A DNA stretch of 64,000 nt from an uncultured Porphyromonadaceae bacterium (GCA_900542765.1 UQOX01000003.1:40682-104681); one strand, 5' to 3'; counted from the stretch's first letter, positions 17,099 to 26,115 are shown. Translations and numbers: made by a program. The notes: generated by a model from the sequence alone, not told the origin.

Positions 17099-18298
17099 TT
17101 ACAGCCCCGTCTCACCGGCCGATGCGCGATGTATCTCGACCGATGCCCGGTAACGGGTATCGGGATATATGGGATTGAGCGACAGGTATCCGCTCTCGAT
17201 GCGCGTGCCGGCATACTGCAAAGGGGCAACGGCCTGCCGGTGACAATGGTCGGACAGAAGTCGCTCGGGGTCGGAAAAATACTCCACCCGATAGACGCCC
17301 TCGCTCCCCTCAGCCACATAGCGGTCATGGAAAAGTCGCGACACCATGCCCATGCTCATGCGCAGGTTTATCTCCACGCAAGGGTGCAACGCCCATGCTC
17401 CGACCCGGCGGTATATCATCATGTCGACCCCGAAATACCCGCGATAAACCGTCGCGACGTGACGGGTGAAGAAGATTTCGAGCTGTTCTCTCAGCCGCCT
17501 CACGTCACCAAGGTGAAGGTAGGCCGACAAGCGCCGTTCTATCTCTGCGTCGGGGAGCAGATAATTTCCTTTGTATGCGCCCCGCGCATCGGTCACGAAC
17601 CAAGAATATCCGGCAAACGTGACGGCATTCCCGTCGGAGTAAAACTCCATCGCCATATCCACCGCCCTGTCGAAGAAGGGTTCGCCCACCACCTCGCCTT
17701 GCCGGCGAAGCACTCCCTGCACCCAGCGACGGGTTACCAAGTCATAGTCGCCCCGCGTGAAGCACAACCCCTTGCCGCTACCCGACCAGGGGGCTTTGAG
17801 CATGGCCCGCTCGTGTCGGGTGACAAAACGGGCCACCTCCTCCTCCCGGGAAAAGAGTGTCGGCAATTCGTCGGGGACATCGACCGACCGGTCACGCAAA
17901 TACGTCAACAACTCACGGGTGCGTATGCGATGGGCCCACCATCGTTGACGGGCGAGCATCTCGCCCGTGGGCAATGCGTGAGCGGGCGCACCATAACGCA
18001 GGAGGCGCTGTGCCGCTTCGGGACTCCACCCCCACGGCAAACACGCCGAAATATCCGACGGCAATGCATGTGGTACGCAAAACCGTCGCCCTATTCCCAG
18101 CTTATCCAGGAACGGCTCCAACGGCCGGGCAAACTGCAACGAGGGCAGGCACACGGCATCGCCGTCGCCGGCATACCACACCGGGAGTGTTGACAAATCG
18201 TGCGCAATGGCCCGTGCCAAAGGCGGCGGTGTATAAGATTTTCCCCCGTCGGCCAAAGCCAAATCGTTTTCGGGATTGAAAAGGTAGAGTTTCGGCAT
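17099..18298 (-). CDS. ATP-grasp-like protein of unknown substrate
   Basis: The protein has 399 aa from the ATG at 18298. That ATG overlaps the upstream stop by one base (TGATG), so translational coupling is likely. ATP-grasp features are Lys168 followed by a glycine-rich loop SGSGKG (172-177), an acidic strand with Glu219, and GVDMMIY (Asp292) followed by PCVEINLR (Glu309, Asn311), the usual Mg-ATP ligands. The N-terminus LYLFNPENDLALADG looks specific to a Bacteroidetes family I recall only as hypothetical. It probably ligates an acyl-phosphate intermediate to an amine or thiol; the substrate is unknown. Confidence 0.7.
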   Translation of the reverse strand: MPKLYLFNPENDLALADGGKSYTPPPLARAIAHDLSTLPVWYAGDGDAVCLPSLQFARPLEPFLDKLGIGRRFCVPHALPSDISACLPWGWSPEAAQRLLRYGAPAHALPTGEMLARQRWWAHRIRTRELLTYLRDRSVDVPDELPTLFSREEEVARFVTRHERAMLKAPWSGSGKGLCFTRGDYDLVTRRWVQGVLRRQGEVVGEPFFDRAVDMAMEFYSDGNAVTFAGYSWFVTDARGAYKGNYLLPDAEIERRLSAYLHLGDVRRLREQLEIFFTRHVATVYRGYFGVDMMIYRRVGAWALHPCVEINLRMSMGMVSRLFHDRYVAEGSEGVYRVEYFSDPERLLSDHCHRQAVAPLQYAGTRIESGYLSLNPIYPDTRYRASVEIHRASAGETGL

Positions 18299-19119
18299 CA
18301 ATCGATAGAAAAAATAACTCGCCAGAACGAAAGCGGCAAAGCTATATTGGCGATGTCAGCCGCCTCGCGGAAGAGCGGAGCAATCTCACGGTCGGAAAAG
18401 CCGGCAATCCCGCAACCGACGCGGGTCAACAGGAAACGATATTCGGGGTGGCTGCGGGCAAAGGCCAAGAACTCGTCGACATAAGGTTTTATCATCTCCA
18501 CGCCGGCCCGCATGGTGGGTATGGCATAGGTCTGCCCGGTAAGGCCGCTCCCCACGCCCCACTCGGCGCCGAATTTCTTATTGGCCACAAAAGCGGCTCC
18601 GCCATAATGTTTTCCAGCCAGGTTACTGCCAAAGACAAAGATTTCGTTCTCGGCAAGGTGGTCGATGTGGTCCGACGCGATGCGCTCTTGGGGCAGGCGG
18701 GGCATATAGAGCCCCCGTCGCAACAAGATTTTCCAAAATGAGGCCGGCAGGGAGACTTGTTCCAGCTCTACGGCCGGGGCAAAAAGCGGGGCTATCTCCT
18801 CGTCGGAAAAGCCGGCTATTCCGCAACCGATGCGGGTCACCAAATAGTGATATTCGGGGTGAGAACGGGCAAACGACAGAAAGGTATCGATGTGGGGTTT
18901 CACCATATCGACACCGGCTCTTACCACGGGAATGGCATAAGCCGAGCCTTTCAGCCCCTCGGCAACGCCTCCGGCGCCGAACTTCTCGTAGGCGACTTGC
19001 GCGGCATCGCCGAAATGGGTTCCCATGAGGGTCGAACCGAATACAAAAATATCTTTCTCGCCGAGTTGCTCGATTTTCTCGGGCGTGACACGGTGGACGG
19101 GAATGGCTGTTGTGAACAT
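18298..19119 (-). CDS. Tandemly duplicated macro-like (A1S_2505-type) domain protein
   Basis: The protein has 273 aa from the ATG at 19119. Two copies of one domain are clear: residues 21-131 and 157-269. Both have IFVFGSxLxGxHxGxAA, a conserved YAIP, RAGVxMxKP, FARSHPEY and TRxGCGIAGFSDxEIAPLF. More than half of aligned residues are identical by eye. The family is found in phages and bacteria and resembles macro (ADP-ribose-binding) folds. Copy 1 has lost the canonical Asn of GSNLAG (GSTLMG), so it may be inactive. The gene is coupled to the ATP-grasp-like gene by TGATG. Confidence 0.75.
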   Translation of the reverse strand: MFTTAIPVHRVTPEKIEQLGEKDIFVFGSTLMGTHFGDAAQVAYEKFGAGGVAEGLKGSAYAIPVVRAGVDMVKPHIDTFLSFARSHPEYHYLVTRIGCGIAGFSDEEIAPLFAPAVELEQVSLPASFWKILLRRGLYMPRLPQERIASDHIDHLAENEIFVFGSNLAGKHYGGAAFVANKKFGAEWGVGSGLTGQTYAIPTMRAGVEMIKPYVDEFLAFARSHPEYRFLLTRVGCGIAGFSDREIAPLFREAADIANIALPLSFWRVIFSID

Positions 19120-19135
19120 GATGACCGATTTTTGT

Positions 19136-19166
19136 GAAGAAAAAAGCGGGTGCAAGCACCCGCTTT
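19136..19166 (-). terminator. Rho-independent terminator of universal stress protein gene
   Basis: The stem GCGGGTGC/GCACCCGC at 19145-19162 is followed on the minus strand by TTTTTTC. It lies 12 bp past the minus-strand stop at 19178 and just before the macro-like gene. Confidence 0.8.
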
Positions 19167-19177
19167 CTTTTGAGGTT

Positions 19178-20317
19178 TTAGACATTGCCGGCTGCCGGTA
19201 TGACAAGCAATGGCGTGTCGGCGTGGAAAATCATCTTGTGGGCCAGTCCGGGATTGAAGAGACGGGCGAAAACGTTGCGCCGACGTGTGGACATGGCCAA
19301 AAGGTCGATTTTCTCTCTCTCGACAAAGGCTTGGAGCTCATCGAGGAGATTCTCCTCCTTCTTGATGAGCGAGCAGCTGACTTCATACCCTTCGTAATGT
19401 TTTTCGAGATAGTCTTTCATTCCCGCCAGCCGTACATCGTCCCACACATCACGCTGTGACTGGATATGCACGAAGTGGACGCTGAAACGGAATGCCGAGA
19501 AGAGCCGCATGAAAGTATCTACGGCCAACAAATCCTGTTGGTCGAAATTGGTGAAGAAGGCGATGCTTTTCACACTTTCGAAACCGACGAAAGGTACGTT
19601 CTCGGGAATGGCCAATACCGGGACACAAGCCGACTCGAAAACTTCGGCCGTCACACTGCCTATGAGGTCACTCTCTTTGCGCCCCTTTCCTCGGGTACCC
19701 ATAACGATGAGCAACGGACGATTGACCTTGGCATAACGGTAAATTTCGTCTTCGGGTATGCCGTCTTTCCACACCGGTTCTACCTCGACGTCGGGCAGGC
19801 GTCCCAGTTTTACCTCCTTGTTGAGGGCTTCGAGCAATTTCTTCATGTCCTGCTCGGCCTGGCGGCGTATCTCCTTATACATCTCCATATCATTGTCATT
19901 GACAGCTTCGATGGAGAATACACTGGTGGCCGAGAGCATGCTCATGAAATCGGGAATGAGGTAGGTGTGCAGCAAGACGACTTTGGCTTTGAGCGAACCG
20001 GCTATGGTAAAAGCCGTGCGGCAGGCCTTGATAGAATAATCGGAGAAGTCGACGGGAACCAAAATCTGGTTCTCTCGATTCTCCGATTTTTTATTTTGCA
20101 ACAAATCTTCGAAGATAGGGCTGTCTTCGAGTATTTTGAGGGCACGCGGCAAATCATTCTCGCGAATACGGATACGCACCCCAGATGAAACCACCGGTTG
20201 AATCAGATTGACATTCTGGATAGCTACCGGTATGCCTTCATTCTCTAATATACCTTTGATAATCTGAGCTTTCTCATAGGTATATATCGCAACGGTTATT
20301 AATCTGTCTTCACTCAT
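19178..20317 (-). CDS. DUF2007 plus tandem universal stress protein
   Basis: The protein has 379 aa. Residues 1-72 look like a DUF2007 domain (TVAIYTYEKAQIIKGILENEGIP). Two UspA domains follow: about 84-240 and 243-375. The first has the ATP-binding motif G-x2-G-x9-G-S (GTRGKGRKESDLIGS). In the second the equivalent is STRRRNVFARLFNPG, without the glycines. UspA proteins act in stress tolerance, energy sensing and persistence. It is monocistronic by its terminator. The sequence upstream has a near-match TCTGTTTG but no exact -7 element. Confidence 0.85.
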   Translation of the reverse strand: MSEDRLITVAIYTYEKAQIIKGILENEGIPVAIQNVNLIQPVVSSGVRIRIRENDLPRALKILEDSPIFEDLLQNKKSENRENQILVPVDFSDYSIKACRTAFTIAGSLKAKVVLLHTYLIPDFMSMLSATSVFSIEAVNDNDMEMYKEIRRQAEQDMKKLLEALNKEVKLGRLPDVEVEPVWKDGIPEDEIYRYAKVNRPLLIVMGTRGKGRKESDLIGSVTAEVFESACVPVLAIPENVPFVGFESVKSIAFFTNFDQQDLLAVDTFMRLFSAFRFSVHFVHIQSQRDVWDDVRLAGMKDYLEKHYEGYEVSCSLIKKEENLLDELQAFVEREKIDLLAMSTRRRNVFARLFNPGLAHKMIFHADTPLLVIPAAGNV

Positions 20318-20429
20318 AATTGTAAGGATTTAAATATGAAACCTTTGTGGTGCAAACAGAATCGACCCGACGTGATTTCTGTTCAATAAATAGAGAGGGG
20401 TGCAGAGGGTGCCCTCCGCCCATGGAGCG

Positions 20430-20684
20430 CTATGCGTTCTCTTCTTCGAGAATCTTCATGGCCATATCGTAGATGGTCGTGTTGTCGAGGACTACGATAC
20501 CGCCGTCGGGACCCGGCTCGATGTGGAGACCGCAGTTTTTACCGAATTCATAGTTGTTGCCGCCGAAATAGTTGCGTACGGTTTGGACGGTTACATTCAA
20601 TTCATCGGCGATACGGTGCATGGAACCGTCGGGTAAACTATCTTTGATACGACGAAGTTCGTTGAAAGTGATTGTCTTTGGCAT
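20430..20684 (-). CDS. Small helix-turn-helix DNA-binding protein
   Basis: The protein has 84 aa. Residues about 8-45 form an HTH (ELRRIKDSLPDGSMHRIADELNV...TVQTVRNYFGG), in the style of LacI or repressor heads (IADELNVTVQTVRNYF). The C-terminal 35 residues have a short sheet and helix ending in EEENA. It resembles a small Bacteroidales DNA-binding protein family that I recall without an assigned role. It is probably monocistronic; an AT-rich 170-bp region upstream holds a TATATTTA -7-like element at about 20742-20749. Confidence 0.75.
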   Translation of the reverse strand: MPKTITFNELRRIKDSLPDGSMHRIADELNVTVQTVRNYFGGNNYEFGKNCGLHIEPGPDGGIVVLDNTTIYDMAMKILEEENA

Positions 20685-20854
20685 GGTCTTAAAATTTTAA
20701 TGGGTTAAACTCTTCTTTTGGTTGTTTTCCGGCAATAAATATAATTTTAATATTCGGGAAAAGCAAATAAATCGGCATTTTTTTACACACATTTTCATGG
20801 CCGGCGCCATAAGTATTTATTATATAGGAGTATCGTAAATAAGCCGGCAAAGAA

Positions 20855-21535
20855 TCAATGAAGGGTAAAATTGAGTGAGGGAGCCGCCAGCAGAATAAAA
20901 AGGAATGTCGCATACACCACCGCCGTAATGAGGTTCACCCAACGACTGCCGGCATAAGGCGAAGGGGTTCCCGGGGCAAAACGGGAACGCACGAAAAGGA
21001 AGAGACGGGCTCCGCCCCACCCCACGAGCGAGCCCCACAACAAACCCGCCAATATGTCGCCGGGATAATGTACGCCCAAATAGAGGCGCGAATAGCAGGT
21101 GAGCAAAGCCCATATCACGGCCGTTACGGTGTAGGTGCGATTGCGGAAAAGCATCGTCGTGAAAACGACGATACCGGCCGCATTGGCCGCATGGCTCGAA
21201 AAAAATCCGTACAGACCGCCGCGGTACCCGTTGACAATCGTCACCAATGCCGAGAAATCGGGATCCCGTGCCGGACGGAAACGGGCAAAAAGCGGTTTGC
21301 ATACCGAAGAGGAGAACTGGTCGCACAAGAGCACCACCAAAGCCGCTACCGCGATGAGCCACAAGCCGTTTTTCCACCCGCCGGCGCGAAAAGCGACAAA
21401 CGCCATCGAAAGCACCAACGGAATCCACACCAGTTTCCCGGTGTAAATCCACATCACCTGGTCCCAGTAGAGAGTATGTCCCTGATTGAAGAAAAGCAGC
21501 AGGGAACGGTCGAGTTCCTGTAACACATCGAGCAT
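20855..21535 (-). CDS. PAP2-family membrane phosphatase
   Basis: The protein has 226 aa and about six membrane helices. The three PAP2 motifs are present: KPLFARFRPA (KxxxxxxRP), FFSSHAANA (variant of PSGH with catalytic His) and SRLYLGVHYPGD (SRxxxxxHxxxD). The family dephosphorylates undecaprenyl pyrophosphate, phosphatidylglycerol phosphate or lipid A. The gene is 63 bp downstream of batE on the same strand, so it could be the last gene of the bat transcript. Confidence 0.9.
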   Translation of the reverse strand: MLDVLQELDRSLLLFFNQGHTLYWDQVMWIYTGKLVWIPLVLSMAFVAFRAGGWKNGLWLIAVAALVVLLCDQFSSSVCKPLFARFRPARDPDFSALVTIVNGYRGGLYGFFSSHAANAAGIVVFTTMLFRNRTYTVTAVIWALLTCYSRLYLGVHYPGDILAGLLWGSLVGWGGARLFLFVRSRFAPGTPSPYAGSRWVNLITAVVYATFLFILLAAPSLNFTLH

Positions 21536-21598
21536 AACGGTGACAAAGATAGCTTATTTACCGTGCCCGGGCAAGCCGTGGACAACTTTTGTGCCCTC

Positions 21599-22360
21599 TT
21601 ATATCACTTCGAGGCGGTCGGTGGGAATCCAGCCGCGATTTCCGTCTTCGAGACGTATCTCGCTCCACTCGCCCACACGGTCGACGATGTAGACCTTGGT
21701 TCCCTCATGGAGGACAAAAAGGTCGGTGCCGCTTTCCGATGGGGAACTCTTGGCAATAATGGTCGGGGCGAAGACGATGGCGCTCTCACGCTGGGTAAGC
21801 TGCTGTTTCTGCACCGCGGCAAACCGGTTGGCCCCAATCGTAATAAGCAAAGCCAGGAGGCCGGCAAAAAAACCGATCTTGCGCCACACGACACGATCGA
21901 CGAAGAAATAGACGACCACGCCGGCCAGGAAAATGAGGAAGGCCACCACGGCAATGACCGCCCACACATTCGACGAAAAGAGGTTGCGCAGCGTCGTGAA
22001 CCACTGATCGAGGAAGAAGGTGCCCAAGGGCTCGATTTTATCGGCAATGCGGGCCTGCGCCATTTCGAGGTTGAAACGGACGTCATCGTTTCCGGGGTCG
22101 AGCAACAGGGCCCGCTCGTAATTGAGTATGGCTCGCGGATAGAGTCCGCTCTTGTAATATGCATTTCCCAAATTGTAGAAATAGGCCGCCGAAGTGCCGT
22201 CTTGCTCGCCCGACTGCTCATAGAGCTCGACAGCCCGGGCATAATCGCCATTGCGATAAGCCTCGTTGGCTTGTGAGACAAGAGACTGGGCTCCGGCCGG
22301 CGTTACCGTGCAGAGCAGGGCGAGAAACATCATTGCCATATATTTTCTTATGCACATCAT
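21599..22360 (-). CDS. batE: BatE: TPR and SH3 membrane protein
   Basis: The protein has 253 aa. A signal peptide (about 1-24) is followed by two TPR repeats at about 27-100 (ANEAYRNGDYARAVELYEQ, YNLGNAYYKSGLYPRAILNYERAL). Two hydrophobic helices lie at about 130-180. A C-terminal SH3-like domain follows at about 190-253, with EGTKVYIVDRVGEWSEIRLEDG. In Bacteroides fragilis the bat genes are linked to aerotolerance and virulence. It starts 12 bp after the batD stop. Two adjacent ATGs (22360, 22357) are possible starts. Confidence 0.88.
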   Translation of the reverse strand: MMCIRKYMAMMFLALLCTVTPAGAQSLVSQANEAYRNGDYARAVELYEQSGEQDGTSAAYFYNLGNAYYKSGLYPRAILNYERALLLDPGNDDVRFNLEMAQARIADKIEPLGTFFLDQWFTTLRNLFSSNVWAVIAVVAFLIFLAGVVVYFFVDRVVWRKIGFFAGLLALLITIGANRFAAVQKQQLTQRESAIVFAPTIIAKSSPSESGTDLFVLHEGTKVYIVDRVGEWSEIRLEDGNRGWIPTDRLEVI

Positions 22361-22372
22361 AGTCGTAGTCGT

Positions 22373-24196
22373 TTATCGTTTGACATTCTCCATTTTCCCT
22401 ATCACATCGAGGGTCTCGTCGTAGAGGCGGTCCATCGCCTCATCGCTCTGCGACGGGGCGTAACGGGCAAACTCACAGGTATCGACCACCTGCATCACGC
22501 GTTCGATGAGCGAGGCATCGGCGCCATAGGCCGAGAGTTTGGCGGCGACATTGTCGCGGGAAAGTTCTGAAACAGGCAACAAAAGCTTATCGCCGATATA
22601 TCCCCACAGGGCTTTGAGCGTCTCATCGTAGAAGCGTTCGCTGTTACGTTCTTTGAGGTATTTGCCGGCAATCTTCAAACGGCGTATGGCCACCTTGTTG
22701 GCCTTCTTGGTTTTAAGCCGGGCAGCATTGGCATTTTCGCGGGCCTTGCGGTAATTGAGCAACAGGAAGGCTGCCAACAAAAGCAGGGGTACCAAATAGC
22801 AGAGGCGATAGCCCCACGAGCCATAGAAGAATGTCTGCACTTTTTCCTGCTGCAAATCACCCAACTTGATATAGCGTATATCCTGATTGAGATGTTTTAC
22901 CGCTTCCTTGTCGGAGAAATTGGCCAGGACAACCGAATTTTCGTTGCCATCGCCGCGAGAAACGTTCACATGATACTCTTCGGTGCGCAAAGTCTTGTAT
23001 CGGCGGGTCGTCAAGTCGAAATAGGTAAACTCGACCGGAGGAATGGTAAATTCTCCCGCGCTGCGGGGTATGACGGTATATTCGACCGTGCGGGTACCGC
23101 TCACACCCGAGGGGGTATTTTTAAGGTCGGTCGATATTTTGGGGTCATAGACATCGAAATCGACGGGGAATTTCACCTCGGGATTCTTCACATATTTGAG
23201 ATTGGCCGTTCCCGAGAGGGTCAGTTTCAGGGTGGCGGCTTCGTTGGCGGTAAGCGTTTCGCTGCTCAACGACGACGTGAGTTTGAGATTCGAGCCCACG
23301 GCATTCATAAAAGAAGCGGGCCTGGGTGTGGGCAGGGGTTTCACTTTCACGGTAACCGGGGCCGTCGTGGCCGAACGCACCAGCTCCTGCGTCCCGCCCA
23401 TCATGCGGAATATGCCCGGCATGGCCCGTTCGACAAGAATCGACACATCGTACTTACCCGAAGAAATCTCCAAATCACCGGCATGTTGCGGATAGAGCAA
23501 CACCTGCCTCAGGGCTACGACCTGATAGTTGTTGCCGTTATAATTTTCGAGCTCGACTTGTAGATTGCCCAAGTCGATTTCTTGCGAGACAAAACCGTCG
23601 AAGCTGGGCAGGACCACATTCTGTATTCCCAGCAGGTTCCCGCCACGGAGGTAGACCTTGACCGTGGCCAATATGGGTTCTTGCTCATACACGCTGGTCT
23701 TGGAGAGAATGAGACGGGCAAAAAACTCGGGTTCGACCACCTGCGAAGATGGTGTCGAGGAACGCCCGAAGGCGCTTCCCGGCGAAGCGGCCGGCGCATT
23801 CTTGTCGGGAGGAAGCACCTGAATGTTCAAAGAGTTCGACGTGAGCTGTTTCCCATCGACGAGAATGGTTGCCGCGGCAAAGGTGTAATTTCCCTCTTTG
23901 TCGGCACGGAGCGTATAGGTATAGGAATACTCATTGGTCTTTGTCATCTTGCCCCCGACAATCGACACCTGCGTGCTTTGCGAGGTGGCGGGGCCGAACA
24001 AGACCGAAAAGCCGGAGAAATCGGGAGCCCTGAATTCGTTCCCGTCGGCATTCTGCAAGGTATAAACGACTTGGAATTGCTGACCTTGTATCACCTGCTT
24101 GGGGGCTGCAGCCGAAAAACGCACCTCTTCGGCCACTACGGGCGAGAGAATTGCCAGACAGGCCGTTAGTGTAAGAACTATTCGTCGTATCTTCAT
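22373..24196 (-). CDS. batD: BatD: oxygen-tolerance periplasmic/membrane protein
   Basis: The protein has 607 aa from the ATG at 24196, which opens the signal peptide (MKIRRIVLTLTACL...). It has the BatD architecture: immunoglobulin-like beta domains at about 25-440 (for example VRFSAAAPKQVIQGQQFQVVYTL), a transmembrane helix at about 480-500 (RLCYLVPLLLLAAFLLLNY), and a cytoplasmic helical tail. The BatD family is an accessory to the VWA proteins BatA and BatB. The gap to batC is 68 bp, the widest within the operon. Confidence 0.9.
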   Translation of the reverse strand: MKIRRIVLTLTACLAILSPVVAEEVRFSAAAPKQVIQGQQFQVVYTLQNADGNEFRAPDFSGFSVLFGPATSQSTQVSIVGGKMTKTNEYSYTYTLRADKEGNYTFAAATILVDGKQLTSNSLNIQVLPPDKNAPAASPGSAFGRSSTPSSQVVEPEFFARLILSKTSVYEQEPILATVKVYLRGGNLLGIQNVVLPSFDGFVSQEIDLGNLQVELENYNGNNYQVVALRQVLLYPQHAGDLEISSGKYDVSILVERAMPGIFRMMGGTQELVRSATTAPVTVKVKPLPTPRPASFMNAVGSNLKLTSSLSSETLTANEAATLKLTLSGTANLKYVKNPEVKFPVDFDVYDPKISTDLKNTPSGVSGTRTVEYTVIPRSAGEFTIPPVEFTYFDLTTRRYKTLRTEEYHVNVSRGDGNENSVVLANFSDKEAVKHLNQDIRYIKLGDLQQEKVQTFFYGSWGYRLCYLVPLLLLAAFLLLNYRKARENANAARLKTKKANKVAIRRLKIAGKYLKERNSERFYDETLKALWGYIGDKLLLPVSELSRDNVAAKLSAYGADASLIERVMQVVDTCEFARYAPSQSDEAMDRLYDETLDVIGKMENVKR

Positions 24197-24264
24197 TTTT
24201 TTTACTTTATATACAGGTCGACCGACAGCGGAAAGCGCAACTTGTGTCCCACTGCCCGCCGAGA

Positions 24265-25065
24265 TTACCATTCTTTATCGGTTTTACGTTTCTGCCGCTG
24301 TTCGAGCAAGGCTTTCTGCACTTTTTCCTGGGTGGCTTTCTCGTCTTGCTGCATAGCGTCGAGAATCTGCTGGGCATTCTCGGGCGACATGGTTCCCTGC
24401 GGCTGCCCATTGTCGGCCGGACGTTCTTCCTGCCGGTCTTGATTCTGCTGATTCGGATTGGGCTGCTGTTGGGAAGAATTTTGCTGATTCTCCTTGTCCT
24501 TGTCGCGGTTTTGCTCGTTGTTCTTCTGGTTCTGCTGGTTGTTCTGCTGCCGGTTTTGGTTCTGTTGCTGCTGTTGATTGTCCTGCTGCTGTTGCTGTTG
24601 TTGTTGCAACTTCAACTGGGCCATGCGCAAATTGTAGCGTGCCTCGTGATCGTCGGGATTACGACGCAAGGCGTTCTTATAAGCCTCGATACTCTCGGCA
24701 TACTTCTCCTGCATGTAGAGCGAATTGCCCAGGTTGTACCAGTTGGCCGATGACACGGTCTTCTCATCGGCGGGACGTTCCCGACCGGTGAGGTTCTCAT
24801 ACTGCCGGGCGGCCTCGTCATACTTGCCTTGACGAAAGAGGGCGTTGCCTATATTATAAACCGCCATCGACGAGGAGGGGTCGGCATCGAGCGAACGGCG
24901 ATAATTGATTTCGGCCTCGGTATATTTTTCGTTTTTATAATCATCATTGCCGGCACGCAATTTCTGCCGCGCCGTCTTGGCATCGACGTCTTGTGCCGCC
25001 ACCCCGGACGAGGACATCAGGGCAACGGCCGCTCCGACAATGAGGTAACAGATTTTCCGCTTCAT
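24265..25065 (-). CDS. batC: BatC: TPR protein with Q/N-rich tail
   Basis: The protein has 266 aa. A signal peptide (about 1-24) is followed by three TPR units at about 30-150, including NIGNALFRQGKYDEAARQYE and NLGNSLYMQEKYAESIEAYKNAL. A low-complexity stretch of Gln/Asn follows at about 153-215, then a charged helical end. TPR units bind partner proteins, and BatC is thought to act with BatB and BatE. The Q/N stretch is encoded by mixed codons, so it is not a simple DNA triplet expansion. Confidence 0.9.
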   Translation of the reverse strand: MKRKICYLIVGAAVALMSSSGVAAQDVDAKTARQKLRAGNDDYKNEKYTEAEINYRRSLDADPSSSMAVYNIGNALFRQGKYDEAARQYENLTGRERPADEKTVSSANWYNLGNSLYMQEKYAESIEAYKNALRRNPDDHEARYNLRMAQLKLQQQQQQQQDNQQQQQNQNRQQNNQQNQKNNEQNRDKDKENQQNSSQQQPNPNQQNQDRQEERPADNGQPQGTMSPENAQQILDAMQQDEKATQEKVQKALLEQRQKRKTDKEW

Positions 25066-25077
25066 GACAACGACGTT

Positions 25078-26103
25078 TTACTTATCAAAGAAATTGACCT
25101 TCTTCATGAGTTTGTTTTTGGTGTCGAGGACAAAAATATCGAAGAGGAGCAACGCCAGCGCTATCCATGCCAGCAACGGGAATTGCTCGTCGTACTCCGA
25201 ATATACTTTGCTTTCGACATCGGACTTTTTCATTTTCTTCACTTCTCCCAGCAACGCGCGCAACGCACCGTTGGTGTTATCGGCCGTCACATAGAGGCCC
25301 TCGCCGGCCCGGGCGATTTCTTGTCCCATCTGCTCATTGAGCTTGGTAATCACCACATTCCCGTCACGGTCTTTGCGGAAATCGCCTTCCTGATTGCCCA
25401 TGGGTATGGGAGCGCCCTTGGGCGAACCGATACCAATGACATCGACCTTTATGCCGCGCTTCGCCGCTTCGGCGGCCATGGCAACGGCATCGCCTTCATG
25501 GTTTTCGCCATCGGTAATGACGATAATGGCCTTGTCGGCACTCTCGTCGGGCGAGAAAGAGTTCATGGCCAAGCGTATGGCCTGCCCGATGGCGGTACCC
25601 TGCGTGGGAACCATCGTGGGCGAGATATTGGAAAGGAACATCTTGGCCGAGACAAAATCGGTCGTGATGGGAAGTTGTATGTAGGCATCTCCGGCAAAGA
25701 CAATAAGCCCCACCTTATCGTCGTCGAGGTCGTCGAGCAAACGCGACAACAGCATCTTGGAACGGTCGAGACGCGACGGGGAAATGTCTTGCGCCATCAT
25801 CGAGTTGGAGACATCGAGGGCTATCATGATTTCGACCCCCTGGCGCTTGACGATTTCGACCTTGGCTCCCATCTGCGGACGGGCTACGACAAAGACCAGT
25901 ATCAACAACGCCAGTTGTTGGAGGAAAAATTTCAGGCCGGGCTTATAGTGCGAGACGTCGGGCATGAGTTCTTGCAGCACATCGGCACGTCCCATGCGGG
26001 CCATATTGCGACGGTTGCGCCACCGGGCATAGAAATAAAGAATCCACACAGCCGGCAGGAGCAACAGCAGATAAAGATATTCGGGGTTGGCAAATCGGAA
26101 CAT
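25078..26103 (-). CDS. batB: BatB: von Willebrand factor A membrane protein
   Basis: The protein has 341 aa. Two N-terminal membrane helices (about 8-25 and 60-78) are followed by a VWA domain at about 90-280 with an intact MIDAS: DVSNSM, then Thr in GTAIGQ, then ITDGENH. A C-terminal membrane helix (about 308-326) follows. It probably binds a ligand through the divalent cation in the periplasm. Twelve bp separate it from batA and 12 bp from batC. Confidence 0.93.
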   Translation of the reverse strand: MFRFANPEYLYLLLLLPAVWILYFYARWRNRRNMARMGRADVLQELMPDVSHYKPGLKFFLQQLALLILVFVVARPQMGAKVEIVKRQGVEIMIALDVSNSMMAQDISPSRLDRSKMLLSRLLDDLDDDKVGLIVFAGDAYIQLPITTDFVSAKMFLSNISPTMVPTQGTAIGQAIRLAMNSFSPDESADKAIIVITDGENHEGDAVAMAAEAAKRGIKVDVIGIGSPKGAPIPMGNQEGDFRKDRDGNVVITKLNEQMGQEIARAGEGLYVTADNTNGALRALLGEVKKMKKSDVESKVYSEYDEQFPLLAWIALALLLFDIFVLDTKNKLMKKVNFFDK

Positions 26104-26115
26104 GGCAATCGTTTT

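Noticed and set aside
20689..20913. Minus-strand open frame of 74 codons in the gap between the HTH gene and the PAP2 gene
   Set aside because: It overlaps the PAP2 3' end and AT-rich promoter sequence, and its composition is not protein-like.
24540..24615. CAG-like repeat cluster that could suggest a CRISPR or microsatellite
   Set aside because: It is the coding sequence for the Gln/Asn tail of BatC. There are no regular spacers and codons are mixed.
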